Shown piece by piece: positions 53,447-62,428 of a stretch of DNA of 64,000 bases (position 1 is its first letter; the number at the start of each line of letters is the position of its first letter). The position numbers were made by a program, and so were the translations under genes. Source of the DNA: Pseudoglutamicibacter cumminsii (GTDB taxonomy: Bacteria; Actinomycetota; Actinomycetes; Actinomycetales; Micrococcaceae); NCBI RefSeq assembly GCF_016907775.1, contig NZ_JAFBCO010000001.1, positions 2,108,001 to 2,172,000 of the forward strand, written 5' to 3'. The notes below the pieces were generated by a model, which was not told the origin of the DNA, searched no databases, and saw only the letters and a list, made by a program, of their open reading frames with translations.

Positions 53447-54559
53447 TCACGCACTGCTGTAGTGGTCGAAGCCAAGGGTTTCGTCGAGGCGGCGGCCAGC
53501 GATGTAGGCGCCAGCTTCCTCACCAGATGTCGCCTCTGGCTGGCTTAACTGTTCAACTGTGCCGATGCGGCGGATCGCTACCCCGTCAACCGATGGGGTC
53601 TCAGCTTCGGCCGGAAGCGTGAACAGCAGATTGAAGTCCTCTCCCCCGTACAAAACGTTGTGCCGCGCTTCTTGCTCGGATAGCCTCCAAGATTCAGCGA
53701 GCCTAGCGGCGAAACTGTTGATGGCCGCTTCATCGAGCACAAGCGCAACCCCGCTGGCTTGTGCGATGCGCGTGGCATCACGCACGAGCCCGTCAGATGT
53801 GTCAATGCTTGCGATGCGGTGCTCGCGTGCTGCTAACAACGGACCGACGGCTAGCGGCGGAGCTGGCATGAAGTGAGCGGCAAGCGCTCGTTGCAGCTCA
53901 GTTTCAGAGGCACTGTGCGCGTCTGCGCGCGGCGACAAAAGCTCATTGAGAGCAGATCCTGAAGTTCCCGGGACGCGACCAGCCACATACACATCGTCCC
54001 CGGGCTGCGCCGCGCTGCGCACGAGCGGGTTGGCATCAACGTCTAGTTCGCCGATCGCAGTGATTGACACTCCAATCGATTCCGCAGCCGAAACATCCCC
54101 TCCGATGAGCTCAACACCTCGAGCACCGAGCTCATCGCACGCTTGCCGCAGCCCAGCCGCGAACTCGGCTGGCCATGTCTCCTCGATATCGCCAGGGAAC
54201 GACAACGACACCAGGAGATAACGGGTGCGGGCCCCCATCGCGTTGATGTCGGAAAGATTCTGGGCGGCACATTTGAATCCGAGCATCCGCGCATCGGTTT
54301 TGGCGCCGCTCGGCCATGTCAGCATGAAATCCTGACCTTCGACGGAGGTGTCCATCGTGAAAACCATGGGAGCATTCGCGGCAACCACAGCCGCGTCGTC
54401 GCCATTGGCTACAACCACTCGACTCAGGACCTGCGCGAGCCCGTCAGCGCCACCTGAACCCGAATGGGAAAGCGCGGCCTGCGATGCCGCCCCAGAACCG
54501 AATGCCTGATTGATGGAAGCGATGATCGCGCGCTCGCCCATCCCGCTCACGGTTCCCAT
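53447..54559 (-). CDS. thiL: Thiamine-monophosphate kinase
   Basis: Phosphorylates thiamine monophosphate to the diphosphate cofactor. 370 aa of the AIR-synthase/PurM-like fold: NGDDAAVV, TMDTSVEGQDF, KCAAQNLSDINAMGA, GGDVSAAES, SIDTSDGL and LYGGEDFNLLF. AAGGAG lies 5 bases before the ATG. Its stop faces the IclR gene stop, 12 bases apart. No other thiamine gene is nearby. Confidence 0.93.
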   Translation of the reverse strand: MGTVSGMGERAIIASINQAFGSGAASQAALSHSGSGGADGLAQVLSRVVVANGDDAAVVAANAPMVFTMDTSVEGQDFMLTWPSGAKTDARMLGFKCAAQNLSDINAMGARTRYLLVSLSFPGDIEETWPAEFAAGLRQACDELGARGVELIGGDVSAAESIGVSITAIGELDVDANPLVRSAAQPGDDVYVAGRVPGTSGSALNELLSPRADAHSASETELQRALAAHFMPAPPLAVGPLLAAREHRIASIDTSDGLVRDATRIAQASGVALVLDEAAINSFAARLAESWRLSEQEARHNVLYGGEDFNLLFTLPAEAETPSVDGVAIRRIGTVEQLSQPEATSGEEAGAYIAGRRLDETLGFDHYSSA

Positions 54560-54669
54560 AAGCTCTCCTTCGGCAGCATTCGCATGGCGCTGTGTCCTGA
54601 TAGCGCTGCATTCGCATGGGGCTGTATCTCTACGGCCCCAACGTTCAGATAGCCCTAGATTAGGGCATA

Positions 54670-54702
54670 AAAAATCCCGGCGAGTTCATCACCGGGATTT
54701 TT
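54670..54702 (-). terminator. Intrinsic terminator after the tRNA-Glu genes
   Basis: AAAAATCCCGG (54670-54680) pairs with CCGGGATTTTT (54692-54702) over an 11-nt loop. On the minus strand the stem ends in a run of T, a classical Rho-independent terminator 7 bases past the first tRNA. Confidence 0.92.
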
Positions 54703-54708
54703 CTTTCG

Positions 54709-54781
54709 TGACCCCAGCGGGATTCGAACCCGCGTTACCGCCGTGAGAGGGCGGCGTACTAGGCCGCTATACGATGGGGCC
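54709..54781 (-). tRNA. tRNA-Glu (CTC anticodon), copy 1
   Basis: 73-base cloverleaf: acceptor GGCCCCA/TGGGGTC with discriminator A, anticodon loop CCTCTCA giving CTC, and T-arm GGGTTCGAATCCC. CCA is not encoded. Identical to copy 2. Confidence 0.97.
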
Positions 54782-54910
54782 GCTTTCGCGACACGCTGCT
54801 CAAGATCTAACCTGCGCAATGCACAAGATCAACCTGTGCTGAGTCTCATATTGAGTTTTAGCCTCATATTGAGTTAGCGAACTGTTGAGTTCGTGAACGT
54901 GTGTGCGACG
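54782..54910. other. Spacer between the two tRNA-Glu genes with short direct repeats
   Basis: 129 bases. CTCATATTGAGTT occurs at 54845-54857 and 54863-54875 (18-base period), each holding the near-palindrome CTCATATTGAG. CAAGATC followed by AACCTG occurs at about 54801 and 54824. No gene or clear promoter. Confidence 0.6.
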
Positions 54911-54983
54911 TGACCCCAGCGGGATTCGAACCCGCGTTACCGCCGTGAGAGGGCGGCGTACTAGGCCGCTATACGATGGGGCC
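54911..54983 (-). tRNA. tRNA-Glu (CTC anticodon), copy 2
   Basis: Identical 73-base sequence to copy 1, 129 bases upstream of it on the same strand. Acceptor, anticodon CTC and T-loop all intact; CCA not encoded. The pair is a recent or gene-converted duplication. Confidence 0.97.
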
Positions 54984-55088
54984 AAATGCTTTCCCCTACC
55001 TCATGCACTGACTTGATTGAGCAAGACAGTGGGATTTTCGAAGGGGAATCGCTGATCCTCAACACTGCTTACAGCGGAAGGACCTTCG

Positions 55089-55160
55089 CTGGGATACCAG
55101 GACTCGAACCTAGAATAACTGAACCAGAATCAGTCGTGTTGCCAATTACACCATATCCCA
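55089..55160 (-). tRNA. tRNA-Gln (CTG anticodon)
   Basis: 72-base cloverleaf: acceptor TGGGATA/TATCCCA with discriminator G, anticodon stem ACTGA/TCAGT with loop TTCTGGT giving CTG, T-arm AGGTTCGAGTCCT. CCA not encoded. It lies between gltX and the tRNA-Glu pair. Confidence 0.96.
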
Positions 55161-55171
55161 ATGTGCATTCG

Positions 55172-55177
55172 ATTGTA
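55172..55177 (-). promoter_or_regulatory. -10 box of the tRNA-Gln promoter
   Basis: TACAAT on the minus strand, 11 bases before the tRNA 5' end. A -35 is not clear (ATGCGT at the expected spacing). The surrounding 125 bases are much richer in A and T than the rest of the window. Confidence 0.5.
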
Positions 55178-55314
55178 GCACGATCAATATGATTACGCAT
55201 ATTCAATTAGCTCCGCTCAGCATTTCAATACTTTTGTATCTCCGCGCTAAGCGTTTGTTCGCAACCATAAAATCTTTTGATCGCTATGGCATGCGATTGT
55301 TTAGCCTACATGAG
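55178..55314. other. AT-rich gene-free stretch upstream of tRNA-Gln
   Basis: About 137 bases with many A/T runs (e.g. CATAAAATCTTTTGATCG and CAATACTTTTGTATC), unlike its neighbours. No credible gene. It contains the presumed promoter of the tRNA genes. Confidence 0.55.
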
Positions 55315-55349
55315 ACGAGGGAGGAAACCAAATCGGTTCCCTCCCTCGT
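55315..55349 (-). terminator. Hairpin downstream of gltX
   Basis: ACGAGGGAGGAAACC (55315-55329) pairs with 55335-55349 over a 5-nt loop with one mismatch. It lies about 70 bases past the gltX stop and before the tRNA-Gln promoter; no U-run. Confidence 0.7.
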
Positions 55350-55420
55350 GTCGAACGCCACATTAACGGGGTGAAACCCCAAGGTGTCTAGCGCCCGCAA
55401 ACACTACATTGCAACTACGC

Positions 55421-56932
55421 CTACTCGACGTGATTCTCGCGGAACGCCCGCAAGCGCGCCAGCGTGGATTCCTTGCCAAGAATCTCGAGCGACTCGAACA
55501 ACGGCGGCGATACACGGTGACCCGAAATCGCGGTGCGCACCGGACCGAACGCAAAACGTGGCTTGAGCTCGAGGCCTTCAATGAGGCTCTCACGCAAAGC
55601 CTGCTCGATGTTCTCTACCGTAAAGTCTGAAACCTTCTCGAGCGCATCCGCTGCCGCATCAATCACTTCACCGAGGTTTTCCGGCATGCGCTTGAGAGCA
55701 TCCTCGTCCATCGTGATTTCAGCATCAGCCTTGAACAGGAAGTCCAGCATCTTCGGTGCTTCACCCAGCAGCTGCATGCGCTCCTGAACCAGCGGAGCAG
55801 CCGCCTCGAGGATACGACGCTCATCGTCAGTCAACGGATCCGAGACAAGCTCAGCGTCGCGCAGGTACGGGACCAGACGCTCAACGAAGATTTCAGGGCT
55901 CAAACGGCGAACGTGCGTACCGTTGATCGCTTCAGCCTTCTTGACGTCAAAGCGAGCCGGGTTCGGCTGAACATCCTTGATATCGAAAGCCTTGACCATC
56001 TCGTCCATCGTGAAGATGTCCTCGTCACCCGAGATCGCCCAACCGAGCAGCGCGAGGTAGTTGACGAGACCTTCCTTGATGAAGCCCGCATCACGCAGGT
56101 TGAACAGCGAGGATTCCGGGTCGCGCTTCGACAGCTTCTTGTTCCCCTGCCCCATAACGTACGGCATGTGGCCGAAACGCGGCAGGTACTGTGCGATACC
56201 CAGTTCGATCAGCGCGCGGTACAGTGCAATCTGGCGCGGGGTCGAGGACAAGATGTCTTCACCACGCAGAACGTGCGTCACGCCCATCAGTGCGTCATCA
56301 ACCGGGTTCACGAGCGTGTAGAGCGGGGCACCGTTCGAACGTGCCACGACGAAGTCCGGAACAGATCCCGCAGGGAACGTGATCTCGCCGCGGATCAGGT
56401 CATCGAATGTGATGTCCTCGTCCGGCATCCGCAAACGGAAAACCGGCTTGCGACCTTCGTCGCGGAACGCCTGCTTCTGTTCCTCGGTCAGGTCGCGGTC
56501 GTAGTTGTCATAGCCAAGCTGAACGTCCTGGCCAGCGGCCTTGCGGCGTTCCTTGACTTCCTCGGGAGTCGAGAAGTCCTCGTACACGTACCCGCCGTCA
56601 ATCAGTTTCTGCAGGATATCGGCGTAGATGTCCATGCGTTGCGACTGGCGGTACGGCTCCTGTGGGCCACCCACGCGGATGCCTTCGTCCCAGTCAATAC
56701 CGAGCCACTCCATGGCGTCGATGACCTGGTTGAACGACTCTTCGGAGTCGCGTGCCGCGTCGGTATCTTCGATGCGGAAAATCATGGTGCCGCCCGTGTG
56801 GCGCGCGTAGGCCCAGTTGAACAGGGCCGTGCGGACCATGCCAACGTGCGGAGTACCTGTCGGCGACGGGCAGAAACGCACACGTACAGGAGTTGAATCA
56901 GAAACCGTAGGAAGCGACGCAGTAAAGCTCAT
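55421..56932 (-). CDS. gltX: Glutamyl-tRNA synthetase
   Basis: Charges tRNA-Glu (and probably tRNA-Gln for later amidation, as in most actinobacteria). 503 aa, class [19 protein letters not shown] near residues 22-38 and the KMSKS equivalent [11 protein letters not shown]. The anticodon-binding domain fills the C-terminal third. Encoded close to tRNA-Glu and tRNA-Gln genes on the same strand. Confidence 0.96.
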   Translation of the reverse strand: MSFTASLPTVSDSTPVRVRFCPSPTGTPHVGMVRTALFNWAYARHTGGTMIFRIEDTDAARDSEESFNQVIDAMEWLGIDWDEGIRVGGPQEPYRQSQRMDIYADILQKLIDGGYVYEDFSTPEEVKERRKAAGQDVQLGYDNYDRDLTEEQKQAFRDEGRKPVFRLRMPDEDITFDDLIRGEITFPAGSVPDFVVARSNGAPLYTLVNPVDDALMGVTHVLRGEDILSSTPRQIALYRALIELGIAQYLPRFGHMPYVMGQGNKKLSKRDPESSLFNLRDAGFIKEGLVNYLALLGWAISGDEDIFTMDEMVKAFDIKDVQPNPARFDVKKAEAINGTHVRRLSPEIFVERLVPYLRDAELVSDPLTDDERRILEAAAPLVQERMQLLGEAPKMLDFLFKADAEITMDEDALKRMPENLGEVIDAAADALEKVSDFTVENIEQALRESLIEGLELKPRFAFGPVRTAISGHRVSPPLFESLEILGKESTLARLRAFRENHVE

Positions 56933-57053
56933 GATTCCTTATCTTAGTTGGTTTAAATAACGATGCGGTGGCCGGCAAGCTCATACGCTGCCGGCTACGT
57001 CACGCGGCTGGAATCGCATCAATGCAGTTGGAACTACAGCAGCGCAGGTTGAA
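56933..57053. other. Intergenic region between the FAH-family gene and gltX
   Basis: 121 bases. GCCGGCA (56971-56977) and TGCCGGC (56989-56995) form a 7-bp hairpin, a possible terminator for the FAH-family gene. Short imperfect repeats GGAACTACAGCAGCG/TTGAACTACATCACG follow near 57031-57062. Confidence 0.45.
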
Positions 57054-57812
57054 CTACATCACGCGATTCGAAAGAGTTCCGATGCCTTCGATCGTGACTT
57101 CGACAGTCTGACCCTCACGCAAAAGACCGACGCCGGCCGGGGTTCCGGTCAGCAGAACATCGCCTGGAAGCAGGGTGAAGGCCTCGGATGCTTGAGCGAT
57201 CAGCTCGGCGACCTGTGTCAGCATGTCCCGAGTGTTGCCGTCTTGGACGGTCTCGCCATCCACGGTCGTGGTGATCGCCAGCGCATCCGGGTCCAGTTCG
57301 GTCTCGATCCACGGACCCAACGGAACCGAACCATCGAAGCCCTTGGCGCGCGACCACTGGCCGTCGTTGCGCTGCGCATCCCGCGCAGTGAGGTCGTTGG
57401 CGACTGTGTAACCAAACACGACATCGTGGGCGCTCTCCGCCGGGACGTCCTTGCAGATCCGGCCGATCACCACGGCCAGCTCTCCTTCGTAGGAAATCTC
57501 GTCAGAGAAATCCGGGAAGCGGATCGGCTCCCCCGGCCCCAGAACTGCGGTGTTTGGCATCAAGAACATGAGCGGACGCGCGGGCGCTTCCCCACCCATC
57601 TCGCGGGCATGCTCTGCATAGTTCTTGCCGAAACCCACGATCTTGGAACGCGGGATGATCGGCGCAACCAAGCGCACATCGTCCAGGTCATGAACAGTCT
57701 GGGTCGGCTGAACACCATGGAAGAAAGGGTCGCCAGCTAGTTCGATGACCTTCTGGTCTTCTACCAGGCCGTAGAACGGATCGTTATCAGTGACACAACG
57801 GGCAATTCGCAT
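57054..57812 (-). CDS. Fumarylacetoacetate hydrolase family protein
   Basis: 252 aa. FAH-fold hydrolase/isomerase/decarboxylase: KIVGFGKNYAEHAREMGG, the metal-binding EISYEGELAVVIG and TVANDLTARDAQ, and LLPGDVLLTGTPAGVG. Members act on acylpyruvates, oxaloacetate or hydroxyphenylacetate derivatives; the substrate is not deducible. Start 20 bases after the ilvE stop, so probably cotranscribed with ilvE. Confidence 0.88.
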   Translation of the reverse strand: MRIARCVTDNDPFYGLVEDQKVIELAGDPFFHGVQPTQTVHDLDDVRLVAPIIPRSKIVGFGKNYAEHAREMGGEAPARPLMFLMPNTAVLGPGEPIRFPDFSDEISYEGELAVVIGRICKDVPAESAHDVVFGYTVANDLTARDAQRNDGQWSRAKGFDGSVPLGPWIETELDPDALAITTTVDGETVQDGNTRDMLTQVAELIAQASEAFTLLPGDVLLTGTPAGVGLLREGQTVEVTIEGIGTLSNRVM

Positions 57813-57832
57813 GGTTCTAGCCTACTGGCCGG

Positions 57833-58915
57833 CTATGCGAGCTTGTGCAGCCAGCCGTGCGCGTCTTCGACCGCGCCGATCTGAACACCCAGCAGGTCGT
57901 GGCGAATCGAAGCCCACACGCCGTCCTGCTTGACCTCAGGCATCGTGAGGGTGGTTTCGCGACCGCGCAGCTCGGAAATAGGCGTGACGACCGCAGCGGT
58001 ACCGCACGCGAAAACCTCATCGAGCGAGCCGTCCTCAACGCGACGCTTCCACTCGTCCAGAGTGAAGGTGCGCTGCTCGACGGCCAAGCCCTTCTCTTGG
58101 GCCAGCTCAAGAACCGAGGAACGCGTCACGCCGTGCAGGATGGTGCCGTCGAGCGCCGGGGTCACGAGCGTCTTGCCTCCATCGATCACAAAGAATACGT
58201 TCATGCCGCCGAGTTCCTGAACAGCGTGATCGTTGGTTGGGTCGGTGAAGATGACCTGCTGGCAGCCGTTCGCCTCGGCTTCGAGCTGAGCGATGAGCGA
58301 GGCCGCGTAGTTACCGCCGCACTTCGCCTCACCCGTGCCGCCGTGGCCTGCGCGGGCGTAGGTCTCCGAAAGCCAAATCTGGACCGGCTTGAGCTCGCCA
58401 CCAAAGTAGTTACCGGCAGGCGACGCGATCACGCGGAACTCATAACGATGCGATGGCCGCACGCCCAGGAACGCTTCAGTCGCGATCATGAAAGGACGCA
58501 AGTACAGCGATTCGCCGTCGCCGTCCGGGATCCAGGCCTCATCGGCGCTCACGAGTTCCTTAATGGCCTGCAAGAAAACATCCACCGGAAGCTCAGGCAT
58601 GCCCAAACGCACCGCGGAGCGGTTCAACCGGCGACCATTCTCTTCCGGACGGAAGGTGTAGGCCCCGCCGTCCTTGTGGCGGTAGGCCTTGAGACCCTCA
58701 AAGATCTCCTGGCCGTAATGCAATACTGCCGCGGCAGGATCCAGTGTCACGGGACCGTACGGAACCACGCGCGCATCGTGCCAACCCTTGTCAATATCCC
58801 AGTCGATAATGACCTGGTGATCCGTGTAGAACGTGCCGAAGCCCGGGTCCTGCAGGATCTTGTTGCGTTCCTCATCAGAGGTTGGGTTGGTTGTGAGCGT
58901 GCGGGTGAACTCCAC
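57833..58915 (-). CDS. ilvE: Branched-chain amino acid aminotransferase
   Basis: Last step of leucine, isoleucine and valine synthesis. 360 aa, fold-type IV PLP enzyme with HYGQEIFEGLKAYR, YLRPFMIATE and the PLP lysine K198 in GTGEAKCGGNYAAS. GTG at 58915 (VEFTRTL) has GGAG 7 bases before; a longer frame to 59002 adds a basic stretch not in the family. It lies downstream of leuB, the FAH-family gene following. Confidence 0.94.
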   Translation of the reverse strand: MEFTRTLTTNPTSDEERNKILQDPGFGTFYTDHQVIIDWDIDKGWHDARVVPYGPVTLDPAAAVLHYGQEIFEGLKAYRHKDGGAYTFRPEENGRRLNRSAVRLGMPELPVDVFLQAIKELVSADEAWIPDGDGESLYLRPFMIATEAFLGVRPSHRYEFRVIASPAGNYFGGELKPVQIWLSETYARAGHGGTGEAKCGGNYAASLIAQLEAEANGCQQVIFTDPTNDHAVQELGGMNVFFVIDGGKTLVTPALDGTILHGVTRSSVLELAQEKGLAVEQRTFTLDEWKRRVEDGSLDEVFACGTAAVVTPISELRGRETTLTMPEVKQDGVWASIRHDLLGVQIGAVEDAHGWLHKLA

Positions 58916-59093
58916 TGTTCTGCTCCAGTTCCGATACGTTTCGCCGCTCTTGGTGGCGGCTCGTGATGTGTTTGCGCGGCGCCGCAGACGGTGAGCCTGC
59001 ACGCACCTGTAAGTAACCCTAGTCCTGCGCCTACCGTATGCGGTAGAGCAAGACAGCGGGTTTCAGTTTGAGGCCGGTTTCAGTTTCTTGGCG
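58916..59093. other. Intergenic region between leuB and ilvE
   Basis: 178 bases. CTACCG TATG CGGTAG at 59031-59046 is a perfect 6-bp tetraloop hairpin. GGTTTCAGTTT occurs twice near 59059 and 59076. A leader for ilvE probably starts here; no clear promoter pair. Confidence 0.45.
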
Positions 59094-60158
59094 CTAAGCG
59101 CTGAGCTGGGCGATGATCGCGTCACCGATTTCGGTGGTGCTCCGCTTTGCTGGAGCTGGCGTGTCAACCAGCGCGGCGAGGTCGCGTTCAACAGCGGCTT
59201 CGATCGCTTCGGCTTGTTCGTCGAGGCCCACGTGGCGCAACAACAGGGCGCCGGAGAGGATCGCGGCGGTGGGGTCTGCGATGTTCTGGCCGGCGATATC
59301 CGGTGCGGAGCCGTGGACTGGCTCAAACATCGATGGTGCGGTTCCGTCTACGTTGATGTTGCCGGAGGATGCGAGGCCGATGCCGCCGGTGACGGCGCCA
59401 GCGAGGTCGGTGAGGATGTCACCGAAGAGGTTGTCGGTCACGATGACATCGAAGCGGGACGGGTCGGTGACCATGAAGATGGTCGCTGCGTCGACGTGGA
59501 GGTAGTCGACGGTGACCTCGGGATAGTTGGCGGCTTCTTCGTTCACGATGCGGTTCCACAGCTTTCCGGCGTTGACCAGGACGTTGTGCTTGTGGACCAG
59601 TGTCAGTTTCTTGCGGCGCGCGTTGGCTCGTTCGAAAGCGTCGCGGACTACGCGGCGCACACCGTGGGCGGTGTTGATCGAAACCTCAGTTGCGACTTCG
59701 TGCTCCGTTCCAGCTTTGAACTGTCCGCCGTTGCCTGCGTACAGGCCTTCGGTGCCTTCGCGGACCACGATGAAGTCGATCTCGCCAGGTTCGCTCAGCG
59801 GGCTGACCGAGCCTGGGAAGAGCCGCGATGGGCGAAGGTTGACGGCGTGGTCGAAGGAGAAACGCAGCTTGAGCAGGATTTCGCGTTCGAGGATTCCGGA
59901 AGGGATCCGGTCATCATCCGGGGCGGCACCGACTGCGCCGAAGAGGATCGCTTCGTGCTGGCGGAGGTTCTCCATGGTTTCTTCGGTGAGGGTTTCCCCG
60001 GTTGCAAGCCAGTGTTCTGCACCGATGTTGTATTCGGTGGTTGCAACCTCAACATCGGTGTTTTCCAGGGATGCCATAATGACCCTCAGGGCTTGGCTCA
60101 CCACTTCTGGTCCGATGCCGTCGCCTGGGATTACTGCCAAATCAAGTGTCCGCGTCAT
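59094..60158 (-). CDS. leuB: 3-isopropylmalate dehydrogenase
   Basis: Oxidatively decarboxylates 3-isopropylmalate in leucine synthesis. 354 aa: [13 protein letters not shown], the [11 protein letters not shown] helix, [16 protein letters not shown] with metal Asp residues, and [23 protein letters not shown] 60158 is chosen over 60167. No ribosome site; TATTGT lies 7 bases before the ATG, so the message may be leaderless. Confidence 0.95.
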   Translation of the reverse strand: MTRTLDLAVIPGDGIGPEVVSQALRVIMASLENTDVEVATTEYNIGAEHWLATGETLTEETMENLRQHEAILFGAVGAAPDDDRIPSGILEREILLKLRFSFDHAVNLRPSRLFPGSVSPLSEPGEIDFIVVREGTEGLYAGNGGQFKAGTEHEVATEVSINTAHGVRRVVRDAFERANARRKKLTLVHKHNVLVNAGKLWNRIVNEEAANYPEVTVDYLHVDAATIFMVTDPSRFDVIVTDNLFGDILTDLAGAVTGGIGLASSGNINVDGTAPSMFEPVHGSAPDIAGQNIADPTAAILSGALLLRHVGLDEQAEAIEAAVERDLAALVDTPAPAKRSTTEIGDAIIAQLSA

Positions 60159-60284
60159 GACATACACAATACGCCCAATCCCACATTCTGGGCCAGCATC
60201 TCACCATATGAAACGCCTTTGTGACAGCGCGTGTCATACCGCAGGCGGATCCTTCCTCCCCCATAACTCACTAGAGTGAGGAGC

Positions 60285-61589
60285 ATGTCCCGCACGCTCC
60301 ACACCGACCCGCCAGCGTCCCGTATCAACCCCATCGGGCGCACCGAAACGTGGGTCCGCACCCATCCCACGACGATCGACATGATCCAGGCCGCCGGCAT
60401 CGGCCTGGTCTTCTTGATTGCGTTGCTATCCACTGTCCGCGTGTCGATGAATCCGTGGCCTTTCGTCCCCTACCCGATCCGTTACATCGGGATGGTCGCG
60501 GTGGGCGTCGCGCTGAGCGTCTCGTGGGCCATCCGCCGTTACAACCCAGCTGCTTCACTCCTGACCGCAATCGCGGCGTGCCTCGTGCAAGTGGCGGTCG
60601 TCGGCGATTCTTCGATCGCGATCATCCTCGTGCCGGGCATCATCTACTCGTCGGCGGCGCACGGGCGTCGCTGGGTTTCCAACACAGCCCTGATCGCGGG
60701 ACTCGCGGGGTCGATTCTGGCGGTCATGTATTTCACCCCGCGGTCTTACGGTTGGTCTGCACCTGAGCAGGTCGTCGTGCTGATTGGGCACTGGCTCATC
60801 GTCACGGTCGCGTGGCTTTTCGGGCGGTTGTCCTTCGAACGGCGAGCGCGCGTGGATTCTGAGCGGGTCAGGATGCAGCGGCTCATTGACCAGCAGGTGC
60901 GTGAGCGTGAGTTCGCGGCTGAGGATGAGCGGCGCCGGATTGCTCGTGAGATGCACGATGTGGTGGCTCATTCGCTCTCGGTCATCATTACGCAGGCGGA
61001 TGGCGGCAGGTATGCGGCGGCTCAGCGGCCGGAGGTCGCGCGTGAGGTTTTAGAGACGATCGCGAACACGGGCCGTGAGGCGTTGGCGGAGATGCGTTCG
61101 TTGCTGGGTGTTTTGCGGGATGAGGGTGATGAGGCGCGCCGCTCCCCTGCTCCTGGTTTTGATCGTTTGGATGAGCTTGCGTACACGGCGAGCGCGAACG
61201 GCATCGAGACGTCGATCGAGTGGAAGTTTACGCCCGCGGGTACGCTGCCGTCAGGAGCTGAGTTGGCGGTGTATCGGATTGTCCAGGAAGCCTTGACGAA
61301 TGTACGCAAGCACGCGGTTGCGCCTACTCGCACGGATGTTGTGTTGACGTGGACGGCCAAAGGGCTTGCGGTGACGGTGACCAACGATGCGCGGGACGGC
61401 GTCGCTTCGGCGTCTGTGTCGGGTGGCGCAGCAGGATCAGCTGGCGTCCCTGGGGGCGGTCGCGGCCAGGTTGGCATCCGCGAGCGTGCTGAAATATATG
61501 GAGGCAGTGCAAGTTTCTCGGTTCTGCCGGGTGGCTATCAGGTGTATGTGTTTATTCCGTATGCGTCTGATGTTTTGGCTGGCGCGTGA
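60285..61589 (+). CDS. Sensor histidine kinase, NarL-type (HisKA_3)
   Basis: About 434 aa. Up to five membrane helices in the first 185 residues, no large extracellular domain, so it probably senses the membrane itself. Coiled linker, then His224 in RIAREMHDVVAHS, and an HATPase domain with ELAVYRIVQEALTNVRKHA and GQVGIRERAEIYGG. The start is uncertain: ATG 60285 has GAGGAG almost touching it; GTG 60276 is possible if leaderless. It overlaps the response-regulator frame (GTGA). Confidence 0.92.
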   Translation: MSRTLHTDPPASRINPIGRTETWVRTHPTTIDMIQAAGIGLVFLIALLSTVRVSMNPWPFVPYPIRYIGMVAVGVALSVSWAIRRYNPAASLLTAIAACLVQVAVVGDSSIAIILVPGIIYSSAAHGRRWVSNTALIAGLAGSILAVMYFTPRSYGWSAPEQVVVLIGHWLIVTVAWLFGRLSFERRARVDSERVRMQRLIDQQVREREFAAEDERRRIAREMHDVVAHSLSVIITQADGGRYAAAQRPEVAREVLETIANTGREALAEMRSLLGVLRDEGDEARRSPAPGFDRLDELAYTASANGIETSIEWKFTPAGTLPSGAELAVYRIVQEALTNVRKHAVAPTRTDVVLTWTAKGLAVTVTNDARDGVASASVSGGAAGSAGVPGGGRGQVGIRERAEIYGGSASFSVLPGGYQVYVFIPYASDVLAGA

Positions 61590-61627
61590 GCTTGGCGATG
61601 CGTGTGGAGGGTGCAGTGGAGGATTCA

Positions 61628-62326
61628 GTGGAGCAGATTAGGGTTGCGCTGGTCGACGATCAGCAGTTGGTACGTTCTGGTTTTCGTATGCTGATCGATT
61701 CGCAGCCTGATCTGTGTGTGGTTGCGGAAGCCTCAGATGGGCTTGAGGCGTGTCAGGATTTTTCTAATGGTGGCGCTATGGTCGATGCGGATGTTGTCTT
61801 GATGGATATCCGTATGCCACGCATGGATGGGATTGCGGCAACAACGCGGCTACTCGAGGAGTCTGCTCGCCGCGGCGTGGATGCGCCTCGTGTTTTGATC
61901 CTGACGACCTTCGATCTAGATGAGTACGTTCTTGACGCGATTTCGGCAGGGGCTGCTGGCTTTTTGCTCAAGGATGCTCCACCGGAGGATCTGTTGGATG
62001 CGATCCGTACGGTGTTCCACGGTGGCGCTGTGGTTGCGCCGAGTTCGACTAAGCGGTTGCTGGACCACATGGCGCCAATGTTGCGAGCTCAGGCACAGCA
62101 GGATGGGTCTTCGGCCCACGACGTGGTTGAGCTTTTGACAGCGCGTGAGCTCGAGGTTTTCCGTCTCATGGCTCAGGGCTACTCCAACACAGAGATCGCG
62201 GATCAACTCACGCTGTCCGAAGCAACGGTGAAAACCCATGTGAGCCGCGTACTGTCCAAGCTCGAGGTTCGTGACCGCGTTCAGGCCGTCGTTCTTGCGT
62301 ATCGCACGGGTGTGGTCCAGCCTTAG
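61628..62326 (+). CDS. LuxR/NarL-family response regulator
   Basis: About 232 aa. Receiver with VALVDDQQLVRSGF, phosphoacceptor Asp60 in VVLMDIRMPRMDG, and FLLKDAPPED; C-terminal HTH with LTARELEVFRLMAQGYSNTEIA and ATVKTHVSRVLSKL. The start is ambiguous among in-frame GTG codons at 61586 (overlapping the kinase stop), 61616 and 61628, which sit in a GTGGAGG repeat; 61628 is chosen for GGAGG 5 bases upstream. Likely activates the ABC transporter genes that follow. Confidence 0.92.
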   Translation: MEQIRVALVDDQQLVRSGFRMLIDSQPDLCVVAEASDGLEACQDFSNGGAMVDADVVLMDIRMPRMDGIAATTRLLEESARRGVDAPRVLILTTFDLDEYVLDAISAGAAGFLLKDAPPEDLLDAIRTVFHGGAVVAPSSTKRLLDHMAPMLRAQAQQDGSSAHDVVELLTARELEVFRLMAQGYSNTEIADQLTLSEATVKTHVSRVLSKLEVRDRVQAVVLAYRTGVVQP

Positions 62327-62344
62327 GTCAGCGCACCCCAGCAG

Positions 62345-62376
62345 GTCATACCTGGGTATGACACGGGGCTAATAAT
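62345..62376 (+). promoter_or_regulatory. Response-regulator operator and activated promoter of the ABC transporter
   Basis: Perfect inverted repeat GTCATACC TG GGTATGAC at 62345-62362, then -10-like AATAAT at 62371-62376. The palindrome covers the place of the -35, which has no consensus, as expected for a promoter that needs an activator. Confidence 0.6.
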
Positions 62377-62428
62377 GTCCATTCTGGGGGCCGATGTTCT
62401 GAACTCGCGCGGCGTTTAGTCTGGATGC

